Part shown: positions 16,503-25,640 of the stretch, piece after piece | How positions within the stretch are numbered: position 1 is the first letter of the stretch | How the letters are laid out: each line of letters opens with the position of its first letter | Origin: Foetidibacter luteolus | GTDB lineage: Bacteria > Bacteroidota > Bacteroidia > Chitinophagales > Chitinophagaceae | Direction of reading: 5' to 3' | DNA: 60,201 nt | Assembly: GCF_009650435.1 (NCBI RefSeq) | Contig: NZ_VVIP01000013.1 | Location: 12,520-72,720, forward strand | Made by a program: the position numbers and the translations under genes | The notes under the pieces: model-generated | Databases searched by the model: none | What the model was told of the DNA's origin: nothing | The model's input: the letters and a program-made list of their open reading frames with translations, nothing else

Positions 16503-17141
16503 CTATTGCACTACCAGGCCACCCAGGTATAAGCTGCTGGCTGTTCTGTTGCCGCTGGCAGTTGCAAAGCTCAGGTACACATGCACTTCTTTGCCTGCAA
16601 ACTGGCTTACCTGCAGGGATGCTTCCATTGAACCCCGCAGCGCCGCGGTGGTGTTATATACCGCCGTTTTTAGCTCCGGGCAGTAGGCGGCCAGTATGCA
16701 GGCATCATCGCTGGAGGCATCCCCGGCGCCGCTGTTATCGGCCCAGGAAACCAGTATCCTGCCGTCTCCGCCGTTTTGCACATTGGCGCTGTGCACATTC
16801 AGCAAACCGCCCTTGCTTATCATAACGGCGGCATAGTCAATAGTGTAATCCGGGTAAACACCCGCTACAGCATACTGCATGTGGTAACGGAAAGCGCTGT
16901 TAAAGCCGGACATATTTACCGCCCCATCCTGGAAGCCCATGGCCAGTAAGTTTTTCAGCGGTTTTAAAAACTTTGACACCAGCGAGAATTTAGCCTGCTG
17001 CTGCTCCTGCTTTGCGCTGGCTTTGCCCTTTCTGCGGCCGGGCCTGCTGCGCATATAGCTGATGCCGTTCCAGTCGCCGCCAACAACGGGGCCTACTTTG
17101 CCGCTAAACGGACCGAGTATCCCTTTTTCAAATTTACCCAT
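16503..17141 (-). CDS. DUF6266 family protein
   Basis: A 212-residue protein starting MGKFEKGILGPFSGKVGPVV, with GDWNGISYMRSRPGR next, the hallmark N-terminus of DUF6266 proteins found widely in Bacteroidota. The C-terminal half is beta-rich with YLSFATASGNRTASSLYLG. No signal peptide is seen. The function of the family is unknown; the glycine-rich start and beta-sandwich-like tail resemble phage-tail or surface-associated proteins, which is only a guess. It is isolated: repeats lie on one side and a 1.3-kb gene-poor region on the other. Confidence 0.85.
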   Translation of the reverse strand: MGKFEKGILGPFSGKVGPVVGGDWNGISYMRSRPGRRKGKASAKQEQQQAKFSLVSKFLKPLKNLLAMGFQDGAVNMSGFNSAFRYHMQYAVAGVYPDYTIDYAAVMISKGGLLNVHSANVQNGGDGRILVSWADNSGAGDASSDDACILAAYCPELKTAVYNTTAALRGSMEASLQVSQFAGKEVHVYLSFATASGNRTASSLYLGGLVVQ

Positions 17142-17717
17142 AACATGTTTTTTTAAGTTTAAAATGGTTTTTCAGGGCCGGGTGATGGTCACTTTCCCTG
17201 CGTCTCCATTCAAAGCTAAAACGCCGTACCGCCGTAAACATCAAAGAACAGTTTTGTTGCCGCGTTTTGCCGGGGTTTGCCGAGTTTTGCCACCCCGCAT
17301 TGTACAGCTAACATGGTTTGCAGGACGCATTCACCTTACAGGTACCTTCTGGCTACCATCTCCGTACCATCTTCGTACCATCTGGCCCCCCTGGTTTGCT
17401 GCCTTTCCAGGCAAAAAAGCGGCGTCGTCAAATTCCATTCCAGTTATTGGGGCAGCCGGTTGCTGCCCAATGTCATCAAGTTAAGGGTGTCAGCCTAAGC
17501 TCCGAAACTTCGGAATCGAAGGCGGATTCATGAAAAAGCAACTTGCATAACCCGGTTTCGACAAGCTCAACCTGACATTCAGAGCTTAGAAACACATAGA
17601 ACACGGATGACACGGATAAAATGGATTTTCACTGTTTGTTTTCGCGTTTGCGAAAACATTCATTAAAAAACCAAACTTACACTTGACTTTTTTGTGTCAA
17701 GCCTGTCCCCGGGTTTG
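17142..17717. other. Gene-poor region with small hairpins
   Basis: No convincing gene. Two clear hairpins occur: TCCGAA/TTCGGA around AC (17500-17513), and TTTTCGC/GCGAAAA around GTTT (17639-17656). CTTGAC...GTCAAG forms another near 17682-17702, the end of the duplicated spacer unit described next. Confidence 0.5.
17551..17577 (+). repeat. Repeat family C, copy 2
   Basis: GGTTTCGACAAGCTCAACCTGACA shares the core TTCGACAAGCTCA with the elements in hsdM and at 59.8 kb. The arms have changed together here (GGTT...AACC instead of CCCT...AGGG), so the stem is preserved. Confidence 0.6.
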
Positions 17718-17894
17718 TTGTAGAAGAAAATTCTGCTGCCGAAGTCACAGTAGTACAAAGCTTAATCAGGGTGCAAGGAAGAAACCTGCTGTATATCGTT
17801 TCTTCCTTGACTTTTTTTACGCAACGTCCCATTCCGGTTGCCTTTTTTGTGTCAAGCCTGTCCCGTGTTTGTTACGGGGACAAAAAAGTAAAAA
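17718..17894 (+). repeat. Degenerate duplicated spacer, copy 1
   Basis: Starts TTGTAGAAGAAAATTCTGCT and ends at a TGTCCCG...ACGGGGACA hairpin followed by AAAAAAG. It is nearly identical to 17983-18140 except for indels that shift any reading frame, so it looks non-coding or decayed. Confidence 0.7.
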
Positions 17895-17982
17895 CAATAC
17901 CATTCAATACAGGTAATGCTACATACAAGTAAAAATCAGGTAGGATCATCCGTTGTAACAGCTTCATCAAATTTAGTAAGCC

Positions 17983-18140
17983 TTGTAGAAGAAAATTCTG
18001 CTGCTGAAGTCACAGTAGTACAAAAGCTTAATCAGGGCGTATGGAAGAAACGTGCTGTATATCGTTTCTTCCTTGACTTTTTTTGCTACTTTTTTGTGTC
18101 AAGCCTGTCCCGTGTCTGTTACGGGGACAAAAAAGTAAAA
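17983..18140 (+). repeat. Degenerate duplicated spacer, copy 2
   Basis: Second copy of the unit at 17718-17894, ending in the same hairpin and AAAAAAGTAAAA. A frame of 75 codons runs across it (17916-18143), but the first copy cannot encode the same peptide, so I do not call a gene. Confidence 0.7.
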
Positions 18141-18219
18141 TAACGTTATCCAATAGATGTGTGTGCTACACCCAAAACTCACGCTAACGTTTTAAAAACG
18201 GCGCGGGGACGGACACAAA

Positions 18220-18286
18220 ATGTTCCTCTGGAACATAACGACCCGGGGCATGGTTGTACTACCCACAAAATGTTCCTCTGGAACAT
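18220..18286 (+). repeat. Pair of identical short hairpins
   Basis: CACAAAATGTTCCTCTGGAA occurs twice, with the hairpin ATGTTCC-TCT-GGAACAT at 18220-18236 and 18270-18286, exactly 50 bp apart. Likely a REP-like intergenic element. Confidence 0.7.
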
Positions 18287-18471
18287 TGCAAGCCCACACT
18301 CATCCCGTTAATAACATTACCCGCATGCCCTGTAGAATTTTAACGACAGCATTTTCATTTTTTTAAAAGCAGGGCTGCTGCTTAGATTAGTAGTTACGGC
18401 CTTACCCTGGCCTGCCTTTTTTACTTACTATCCCACCCAAACATTTTTATTGTATAAAATGCCGTAGTTGT

Positions 18472-18720
18472 ATGAAACAAACAAAAAAGGAAGCAGTGCA
18501 AAAGCTCTCCCAACCCTCCCCATCCCCTTCCACAGAAGGCGCCATGCCCCATGAACGCTTTTTAGACAAACAAGACCTGATGCAGATGCTGCACGTAAGC
18601 CTGCGCACCCTGTATAACTGGCGCACCAAAGGCAAACTGCCTTTTGTAAAAGTGGAACAGAAAATATTTTACCGTCAAACGGATTTGGAGAGGCTGTTGA
18701 AAACGGGGAAGGGGGAATAG
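18472..18720 (+). CDS. HTH domain protein (HTH_17/excisionase-like), copy 1
   Basis: An 82-residue protein. The C-terminal 58 residues form a MerR/excisionase-like helix-turn-helix: DKQDLMQMLHVSLRTLYNWR, then TKGKLPFVKVEQKIFY as the wing. Such proteins bind DNA; relatives in Bacteroidota often accompany integrative elements. The first 24 residues (to STEGA) come from a CCTTCCACAGAAGG-type repeat and could be dispensable; an internal ATG at 18544 matches the start of copy 2. The copies differ by two synonymous changes in the shared core and a one-base indel at the end, which gives KTGKGE here against KTGRGNSEW in copy 2. Confidence 0.75.
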   Translation: MKQTKKEAVQKLSQPSPSPSTEGAMPHERFLDKQDLMQMLHVSLRTLYNWRTKGKLPFVKVEQKIFYRQTDLERLLKTGKGE

Positions 18721-18945
18721 TGAGTGGTGAGTGGGGGCTTCGGTTGGTATTTTTTGTGCTTCGCCCCTTTTCCTTCGGCGGGCTTAGGAAGACAAGAGGG
18801 TGAGTGGTGAATGGTGAGTGGTGAGTGGGGCTTCGGTTGGTGTTTTTTGTGCTTCGCCCCTTTTCTTCGGCGGGCTTAGGAAGACAAGAGGGTGAATGGT
18901 GAATGGTGAGTGGGGCTTCGGTTGGTGTTTTGTGCTTCGCCCGTT
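18515..18945 (+). repeat. HTH-minisatellite repeat, copy 1
   Basis: From CCTCCCCATCCCC at 18515 this DNA matches 21356-21721: first the HTH gene (about 5 differences over 220 bp), then units made of TGAGTGG/TGAATGG heptamers plus GGCTTCGGTTGGT...TTCGGCGGGCTTAGG. Three units are present here. Both copies have the same orientation. Confidence 0.8.
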
Positions 18946-19538
18946 TTCCTTAACAAAGCTTCAAAAACTTAACTACCCATTAAAATCCGGTTAAGTATTC
19001 ATGGTGGTTTTTCAGACTAATGCTACATTATCACAATCATTGTCCTTTGTGTTACTCGCTTGAACTTCTTAACAATAAAAAGGCATCTTATCTTTTATCT
19101 GCGGGCAAACATTATCTCTCAAACACCGGCCAATGGACGCCGGTTTCTTCAACCCCTGCCAAGTATGTTACAACCACGGTGGCTGATTCGTAGCAATAAC
19201 TCAGGTACCATTTGAAATAGCTGACGCCGTAACAGGAAGTAATCTTATGTTAACAAGCCTAACCGACAAAAACTGGAATAAGCTTTCACACTGGGCATGC
19301 AATTATATTCCGCTGCGAGTGCCAATGTTACCATTTTTTGAGTTCAGTTCATTGATACTCCTCATGACATCAATGTAGGGCTATTATCCAACTTTTAGCG
19401 ATTATACGTTTTCGCATAATAGGTTTATTGAACAAAATGAAATAGAAGCTAAGGTATATCTTACACCCTAATAACCTTATCAAGCTAAGCTATAGTGGTC
19501 AGACGTGTAAATTCTTTGGCCGTTACAAAAGCATTTCA
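18946..19538. other. Intergenic, no firm gene
   Basis: About 590 bp between the minisatellite and the 3' end of the minus-strand gene at 19539. A 57-codon frame (19020-19193, plus strand) begins MLHYHNHCPLCYSLELLNNK and ends TTTVADS; it has a CPLC motif but no other support. Nothing else is recognised. Confidence 0.35.
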
Positions 19539-21212
19539 TCAAAGTCTTCCTAATCTCTTCACAATCCCAATTTGTATGCTTGGTATTACCAGGTCATTAG
19601 TCTTTGTTAATCTTTTTACATCACCTCCATTCACAATAAAATTTATATCAGAATATATATACAGCCCAAGGTCAATTTTTGCCTGTGGGGCAGGGTCTAG
19701 AAAAAATCTTGCTCCACAATCAATATAACCAAAAAATTTTGAGTCTATGCCGGTAGCCATATTAAATTGATCAACCTTATCCATTAGGCTGACGGTGTTT
19801 ACATTAGCGTAAATACTAAATCTTTTTGGAAGAATACCAAGCTCAAGACCGGCTTTTGCATACAGCATAGTACTATTAATAGCATTAATTGTTTTAGCAG
19901 TGTCGAATACAAGATTTTTTCCAGCAAAGCCAAAAGATAGTTTTAAGGCAATACGCTTTGCAGAGTCCTTATCTCTGGAATTGCTTTGGTTTGTTGACCA
20001 AAAACTATAATTAAAGTTTGAATATACCAGAAATTTACTGGCGCTAGGCAAGAAAATATCATGAATGTTTCCAGTATCTGCATTACCAGACGCTGCAAAT
20101 GACAATCCAATATTTCCTTCAAAAGAAGTACTGTTGTTTTCATAATTGTAGCTTCCATACAATTGAAGTTGAGGTATAATTTCTTTCTTACCCAGCACTG
20201 ATGTAAGCTGTGGAAATGCACCAAAGTCTGTTGTCTTTGCTGAAGACTCTTTAATTTGTTTATTCTTAATATTATTTTTTAAGAGTTGATTATATAATTC
20301 AATCGTTTTTTCAAGGTTTAAAGATGTTTCCAATAATGACTTTGATATCAAAGTTGTATCCAAGGCAAGATGGTTCCATTTGTTTTTTAGTTTTGCATAT
20401 TCCTCTAAATCATTAATCGAAATCTTTTGCGACGAATCTTTTAGGGTATTTAATTGCTGGACGGCTTTCGTAAGTATTTGTTGTGTGATATTATTATCAT
20501 CAGCAAGAATTCTTATTTTACTATATATATCAGATAAAGTATCCAAAAATTTTCCTTTATCAAAATCTTGCTTGTTAGAATCAATCAAAAACCAATAACT
20601 ATTTATATTGTATTGATTCTTATATAGATCATTAAAAAGGTTTGAAACTTTCTTTTTTTGGGTGGATAATTTTTCGTTGTAAGCAATTGCATAGCTATTG
20701 ATAACCTGGCTTATAAGCTCTTTATTCAGGGCTTCAAAAGAATTTGATTTGGCAACAAGATGACCTAGTTCAGTTGAGAGTTGATTAATCATATTAATTG
20801 CCTGATCTTTGTCCTTTTGAAGCTGATCCAATCTTTCAGTGAGGTTTGTTATCTCTTGCATCTTTTTTTTCTTCTCTTCCTTCGATAAGGCTTTCAGGCC
20901 ATTTAACTCTTTTGCAACATCATCGTATGTGTTTTGCAAAGCATAAAGACGAGTATCCTGCTTATTAACCACATCTTTTAAACTGTCAATTCTTTGCTCG
21001 TTTTGATTGAAATAATTGATTATCAAGCTCGCTGTATCGCTCACAGGAGTGATCGCACCCAACGTTTTTGTTATTATCAATGAAGGATAATGAATAGAAT
21101 CTATGGGTGCCTTTTGATAGGAATTTTTATTATTACTACTAAGTAATCCTACTTGTGCGTAGAGTTGAAAACTAAAAAAGGATAAAACAAAAATTAATAA
21201 AATTCTTTTCAT
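19539..21212 (-). CDS. Secreted coiled-coil protein with outer-membrane-like C-terminus
   Basis: A 557-residue protein with a signal peptide (MKRILLIFVLSFFSFQLYAQ). Residues about 65-150 and 240-320 are charged, heptad-rich coiled coil (EEKKKKMQEITNLTERLDQL and similar). From about 345 the chain alternates hydrophobic and polar residues (LQLYGSYNYENN, GNIGLSFAASG, KFLVYSNFNYSFW) and ends in a basic Arg-Leu, as a beta-barrel might. No family is recognised. The gene is clearly AT-richer than its neighbours and sits between two direct copies of the HTH-minisatellite repeat, which suggests horizontal origin. Confidence 0.8.
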   Translation of the reverse strand: MKRILLIFVLSFFSFQLYAQVGLLSSNNKNSYQKAPIDSIHYPSLIITKTLGAITPVSDTASLIINYFNQNEQRIDSLKDVVNKQDTRLYALQNTYDDVAKELNGLKALSKEEKKKKMQEITNLTERLDQLQKDKDQAINMINQLSTELGHLVAKSNSFEALNKELISQVINSYAIAYNEKLSTQKKKVSNLFNDLYKNQYNINSYWFLIDSNKQDFDKGKFLDTLSDIYSKIRILADDNNITQQILTKAVQQLNTLKDSSQKISINDLEEYAKLKNKWNHLALDTTLISKSLLETSLNLEKTIELYNQLLKNNIKNKQIKESSAKTTDFGAFPQLTSVLGKKEIIPQLQLYGSYNYENNSTSFEGNIGLSFAASGNADTGNIHDIFLPSASKFLVYSNFNYSFWSTNQSNSRDKDSAKRIALKLSFGFAGKNLVFDTAKTINAINSTMLYAKAGLELGILPKRFSIYANVNTVSLMDKVDQFNMATGIDSKFFGYIDCGARFFLDPAPQAKIDLGLYIYSDINFIVNGGDVKRLTKTNDLVIPSIQIGIVKRLGRL

Positions 21213-21355
21213 AATTGCTGCTTTTTATTGCCTACTCTAGTTACCCTTTTCGGCTTACGGGTCAGCATAAAATTAGCATTGTCGAATACCGTTAAACAAC
21301 CTCTATAAAACCTATTTATACCCGTTTTTTCACCCGCATACAAACGCTTATTGCA

Positions 21356-21721
21356 CCTCCCCATCCCCTTCCACGGAAGGCCCCATGCCCCATGAACGTT
21401 TTTTAGACAAACAAGACCTGATGCAGATGCTGCACGTAAGCCTGCGCACCCTGTATAACTGGCGCACCAAAGGCAAACTGCCTTTTGTAAAAGTGGAACA
21501 GAAAATATTTTACCGGCAAACGGATTTGGAGAGGCTGTTGAAAACGGGAAGGGGGAATAGTGAGTGGTGAGTGGTGAGTAGTGAGTGGGGGGCTTCGGTT
21601 GGTGTTTTGTGCTTCTCCCGTTTTCCTTCGGCGGGCTTAGGGAGACAGGAGGTTGAATGGTGAATGGTGAATCGTGAGTGGTGAATGGTGAGCTTCGGTT
21701 GGTGTTTGTGCTTCGCCCCTT
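21356..21721 (+). repeat. HTH-minisatellite repeat, copy 2
   Basis: Direct copy of 18515-18945, with two minisatellite units instead of three. The upstream parts of the two copies are unrelated, so the boundary at 21356 is sharp. The perfect palindrome CCTTCC-AC-GGAAGG lies at the left edge. Confidence 0.8.
21385..21570 (+). CDS. HTH domain protein (HTH_17/excisionase-like), copy 2
   Basis: A 61-residue protein starting MPHERFLDKQDLMQ, with the same helix-turn-helix as copy 1. The N-terminal extension of copy 1 is absent because the sequence left of the repeat boundary differs. A one-base loss in the G run near 21548 shifts the last codons into the minisatellite. Amino acids of the shared core are unchanged, so the protein may still be functional. 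The gene ahead on the opposite strand starts at 21212, so the two are divergent. Confidence 0.6.
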   Translation: MPHERFLDKQDLMQMLHVSLRTLYNWRTKGKLPFVKVEQKIFYRQTDLERLLKTGRGNSEW

Positions 21722-21830
21722 TTCTTGCGTGCCTCCGTGGCATTGCACCTTGTTTTTGATTACGTTTCTGACGCCAAAGGCGGCAGAAACATTCTGCTTT
21801 ACTCCCTTGGTGCGTGTCTCCACGCACCAG

Positions 21831-21931
21831 TACTACCCGGGTCTGAAATGCCGCCCATTGAACAGAACGATGAACGTAATGCGACGCAACCAAAGCCTCA
21901 TGCCTGTACATCTGCCCGGCCCATAATTTCT
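21831..21931 (+). repeat. Dispersed repeat family A, copy 3
   Basis: CCCGGGTCTGAAATGCCGCC...GAACGTAATGCGACGCAACC followed by AAAGCCTCATGCC. Closest to copy 2 at 15.9 kb. It lies about 110 bp upstream of the amidohydrolase gene. Confidence 0.7.
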
Positions 21932-22042
21932 TTTTCACATATGTCATGCAACCGCAAAGCGGTTATCATCCACTCATGTAAATTCTGTTATGGGCTGTGG
22001 CTTTTCTTGCTTAATTTACGGCATTGTAAACCAACACAATTT

Positions 22043-25000
22043 ATGAGAAACTTTAGCCGGGCCGCTTTTCGCTTAGCGGCGTTTATGCTCTTTGCTTTCA
22101 TCATTTTTTCATCTCACGCACGGGGAAAATTCTTTTTTGAAAAAGTCTTTTATGCAGACTCAACTAAAAAAGATACCGTGGTATATGAGAAGTTTAAGAA
22201 CCTGCCCCTTAAGCCTGCCCGTAAAATAAAACTGAATACCAACGAGGGTACATGGACATCGCTGGATATTAGTCCCGACGGCAAAACAATTGTATTTGAC
22301 ATGATGGGCGATATTTTTACCGTGCCGGCTGAAGGCGGTGCCGCTACCGCGGTAACAAAGGGCCTGGCTTTTGATAACCACCCACGCTTTAGCCCTGATG
22401 GTAAGAAGATATTGTTTATTTCTGACAGGAGTGGCTCGGATAACATTTGGTACATTGATACAGAAAAGAAAGATACCGTACAGTTAACTACGGATGGCAA
22501 CCAGGATTATGTAAGCGCCTGCTGGACACCCGATGGCGATTATATAGTATATGCCAAAGGCCGCCGTATTGTAAAGCTGTACATGATACATAAAAATGGT
22601 GGCGGCGGCGTTCAGTTGATTGACGCGCCTGCCAATCTTAAAACCATTGACCCCGCCGTTGGCCATGACGGAAGGCTGGTGTACTTCTCTGCCCGCAATG
22701 GCTCGTGGAACTATAATGCACAGTTACCGCAATATGAAATTGGCGTGTACGACCGTAACAATGCCAAAATGAGCTTTATCACATCCCGGTATGGCTCGGC
22801 TTTTACGCCGCTGCTCTCCGGCGATGGCAAATGGCTGGCCTATGGCAGCCGTTATGAAGATAAGACCGGCCTGGTACTGCGTAACCTGCAAACCGGCGAT
22901 GAAAAATGGCTGGCTTACCCTATACAGCGGGATGACCAGGAGTCTATTGCTACCATGGGGGTTTTACCCGGCATGGCTTTTACACCAGACAGCAAGGCGG
23001 TGATAGCTGCTTACGGCGGCAAAATTCACCGCATACCGGTTGACGGGGCACAACCATCTGAAATAGCTTACCAGGTAAATACCGAACTTGAACTGGGCCC
23101 GGGCCTGGAATTTAAATACCCTGTATCTGATACCTCTCACTTGCTGGCCAACCAGGTACGTGATGCCGTGCCATCCCCCGATGGTAAAAAACTGGCCTTT
23201 ACTGTTTTAAACAGGTTATACCTGATGGATTTTCCCAACGGTACGCCAAAACGCTTAACTGCCAACGAGTTTACAGAAGCGCAACCAGCATGGTCTCCGG
23301 ATGGCAATACCATTGCCTTTACTTCCTGGAGCCCTGCCGGTGGAGGCATTTACAAGGTTAATGTAAACGGCAAAGCATCGGTTCAAAAAATAACCAAAGA
23401 AAGTGACCTGTACCAGAACCCGGTGTTTAACAATAGTGGAGACAGGCTGGTATTTATACGCACCCGCAAAGACCGCTACCGGGAATCTATTGGCCCGGTG
23501 GCAGACGGCTCTGAAGACGAGCTTTGCTGGATGGCTGCAACCGGTGGCGATATAACTGTTATTGACAAAACAAGGGGCCGTTATAACCCGCACTTTGTAA
23601 AAGGTGAAGACGATAAGATTTACCTGAACACTTTTGGCAACCTGGTAACCCTGAAATGGGATGGCACAGATGAAAAAACATTAGCCAAAATAACCGGCAT
23701 TACCACTTTTGGCACCATGCGCTATAATGAGAAGGGGAAGCCTTACCCCATGATGGATTGCATACTGCATGCCGATGATGAAACAGACGCGAAGGAAATG
23801 AACCCGCCATCCAATGCGGCGCAGATTAATATGTCGCCCACAGGCAACAGGGCGCTGGCACAGATTAACAACGAAATTTACCTGGTTACCATACCCAAAA
23901 CGGGTAAAACGGTAAACATATCTGTAGCCGATGCCGCCAATGCGGATTTTCCTGCAAGGGAATTAACAGAATTGGGTGGTGAATTTCCCGGCTGGGAAGC
24001 CGACGGTAAAAAAGTGCACTGGAGCCTGGGCAATACGCATTGGGTGTATGATGTGGATAAGGCGCAGGCTTTTGAAGACAGCGTAAAAGCCGAAGTAAAA
24101 AGAAAAGCAGACTCGCTGGCCAAAGTAAAGCCGGATACTGCCAGGCTTAAGCTTGATTCCACCAAAATAGCTGTTGACAGTGCTAAAGCCAAGGCCGATT
24201 CTATAGCAAAAAAGAAAACAGAAGACAAGTTTAAGCCGCTGGAAGTAGAGGTGAAAGTATATTTTGCGCAAGACATACCTAAAAGCTCCGTATTGCTGAA
24301 AGGCGCCCGGATTATTACCATGAAAGGCGATGAGATAATTGAAAACGGCGATATACTTGTTACCAATAACCGGATAAAAGCGGTTGGCAAAAGCGGTACG
24401 CTGCAACCGCCATCGGGCACCAGGGAGATAGACGTGTCGGGCAAAACAGTGGTACCTGGCTTTGTAGACCCCCACGCCCACATGTGGCCGCAATGGGGCA
24501 TAGCCAAAAACAATGTATGGATTTATGCTGCCAACCTGGCTTACGGTGTTACCACCACCAGGGACCCTCAAACTGCTACAACCGACGTGCTCACTTATGG
24601 TGATATGGTTGATGCAGGTTCCATACCCGGCCCCCGCATTTACTCAACCGGCCCCGGCGTGGGTTTCTGGTATTACAATGTAAAAGACTCATCCCAGGCA
24701 GAAAATATATTAAAGCAATACAGCAAATACTACCATACCAAATACATTAAAATGTACCTTACCGGTAACCGCAAACAAAGAGAGTGGATTATTACCGCGG
24801 CCCGCAATCAGCAACTGATGCCTACCACAGAAGGTGGCCTTGATATTAAGCTGAACATTGCCAACCTGCTGGATGGTTACCCCGGCCATGAACATGCCAT
24901 ACCCGTGTTTCCGTTATACAAAGATTTAATTGGCACCATAGCGCAGGCTAAAATGATTGTAACGCCTACATTGCTGGTATCTTATGGTGGCCCGTTTGCC

Positions 25001-25543
25001 GAAAATTACTTCTGGGAAACAGAAAACCCCTACCACGACCCCAAAATGCAATACCTGATGCCCTACGAAGAACTGGCGGGTAAAACCAGGCGTGTTGGCC
25101 AGGGCTGGTTTATGAAAGAGGAACACGTGTTTCCCAAACATGCCAAATCAATGAAAGCGCTGGTAGAAGCCGGCGGCATGGCAGGCATTGGCAGCCACGG
25201 TGAATTTCAGGGCCTGGGTTACCATTGGGAAATGTGGGCCATGCAAAGCGGTAATATGAAACCGCATGACGTATTGAAAGTGGCCACCATACTTGGCGCC
25301 ACCGGGCTGGGCCTGGATAAAGACCTTGGCACCTTAGAAGCAGGTAAGCTGGCCGACATTGTTATACTGGACAAAAACCCGTTGGACAACATACGCAATA
25401 CCAACAGCATTAAATACGTGATGAAGAACGGCCGCCTGTATGATGGCAATACCTGCGATGAAGTGTACCCGCTGCAGCGTAAGCTTGACCGCAGCGAATG
25501 GAACTTTGAAAAGCCGAAAAATACAACCGGCATACCTGAATAG
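22043..25543 (+). CDS. Exported propeller-amidohydrolase fusion
   Basis: About 1166 residues from the ATG at 22043 (MRNFSRAAFRLAAFMLFAFI), which opens a signal peptide; the open frame extends further upstream but into repeat DNA. The N-terminal half has repeated TolB/PD40 blades (DISPDGKTIVFD, RFSPDGKKILFI, AWSPDGNTIAF, and others). A Lys/Asp/Ala-rich linker follows at about 680-740 (DSTKIAVDSAKAKADSIAKK). The C-terminal amidohydrolase has PGFVDPHAHMWP (HxH metal site) and IGSHGEFQGLGYHWEMW. Related proteins are periplasmic hydrolases, perhaps of cyclic dipeptides or imides; the substrate cannot be told. A strong terminator follows. Confidence 0.9.
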   Translation: MRNFSRAAFRLAAFMLFAFIIFSSHARGKFFFEKVFYADSTKKDTVVYEKFKNLPLKPARKIKLNTNEGTWTSLDISPDGKTIVFDMMGDIFTVPAEGGAATAVTKGLAFDNHPRFSPDGKKILFISDRSGSDNIWYIDTEKKDTVQLTTDGNQDYVSACWTPDGDYIVYAKGRRIVKLYMIHKNGGGGVQLIDAPANLKTIDPAVGHDGRLVYFSARNGSWNYNAQLPQYEIGVYDRNNAKMSFITSRYGSAFTPLLSGDGKWLAYGSRYEDKTGLVLRNLQTGDEKWLAYPIQRDDQESIATMGVLPGMAFTPDSKAVIAAYGGKIHRIPVDGAQPSEIAYQVNTELELGPGLEFKYPVSDTSHLLANQVRDAVPSPDGKKLAFTVLNRLYLMDFPNGTPKRLTANEFTEAQPAWSPDGNTIAFTSWSPAGGGIYKVNVNGKASVQKITKESDLYQNPVFNNSGDRLVFIRTRKDRYRESIGPVADGSEDELCWMAATGGDITVIDKTRGRYNPHFVKGEDDKIYLNTFGNLVTLKWDGTDEKTLAKITGITTFGTMRYNEKGKPYPMMDCILHADDETDAKEMNPPSNAAQINMSPTGNRALAQINNEIYLVTIPKTGKTVNISVADAANADFPARELTELGGEFPGWEADGKKVHWSLGNTHWVYDVDKAQAFEDSVKAEVKRKADSLAKVKPDTARLKLDSTKIAVDSAKAKADSIAKKKTEDKFKPLEVEVKVYFAQDIPKSSVLLKGARIITMKGDEIIENGDILVTNNRIKAVGKSGTLQPPSGTREIDVSGKTVVPGFVDPHAHMWPQWGIAKNNVWIYAANLAYGVTTTRDPQTATTDVLTYGDMVDAGSIPGPRIYSTGPGVGFWYYNVKDSSQAENILKQYSKYYHTKYIKMYLTGNRKQREWIITAARNQQLMPTTEGGLDIKLNIANLLDGYPGHEHAIPVFPLYKDLIGTIAQAKMIVTPTLLVSYGGPFAENYFWETENPYHDPKMQYLMPYEELAGKTRRVGQGWFMKEEHVFPKHAKSMKALVEAGGMAGIGSHGEFQGLGYHWEMWAMQSGNMKPHDVLKVATILGATGLGLDKDLGTLEAGKLADIVILDKNPLDNIRNTNSIKYVMKNGRLYDGNTCDEVYPLQRKLDRSEWNFEKPKNTTGIPE

Positions 25544-25591
25544 GCAAACGGCAGTAAAGCCGCCCGCCTTTCTGAAATTGAGTATATTTAG

Positions 25592-25626
25592 AGAGCCACA
25601 GCATTCGTTAGCTGTGGCTCTTCTCT
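25592..25626 (+). terminator. Strong rho-independent terminator
   Basis: An 11-bp perfect stem (25592-25602 with 25611-25621) with loop ATTCGTTA, then TTCTCTTT. It ends the amidohydrolase transcript just before the next gene. Confidence 0.85.
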
Positions 25627-25640
25627 TTCCCAAAAAATTC

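Noticed and set aside
17916..18143. 75-codon frame in the duplicated spacer
   Set aside because: The sister copy 17718-17894 has indels that break the same peptide, so it looks non-coding.
19020..19193. 57-codon frame with a CPLC motif
   Set aside because: Too short and isolated, no start context or homologue recognised; possibly a remnant.
21510..21947. Minus-strand frames across the minisatellite and family A repeat
   Set aside because: Composed only of repeat sequence, with Ser/His-rich low-complexity peptide.
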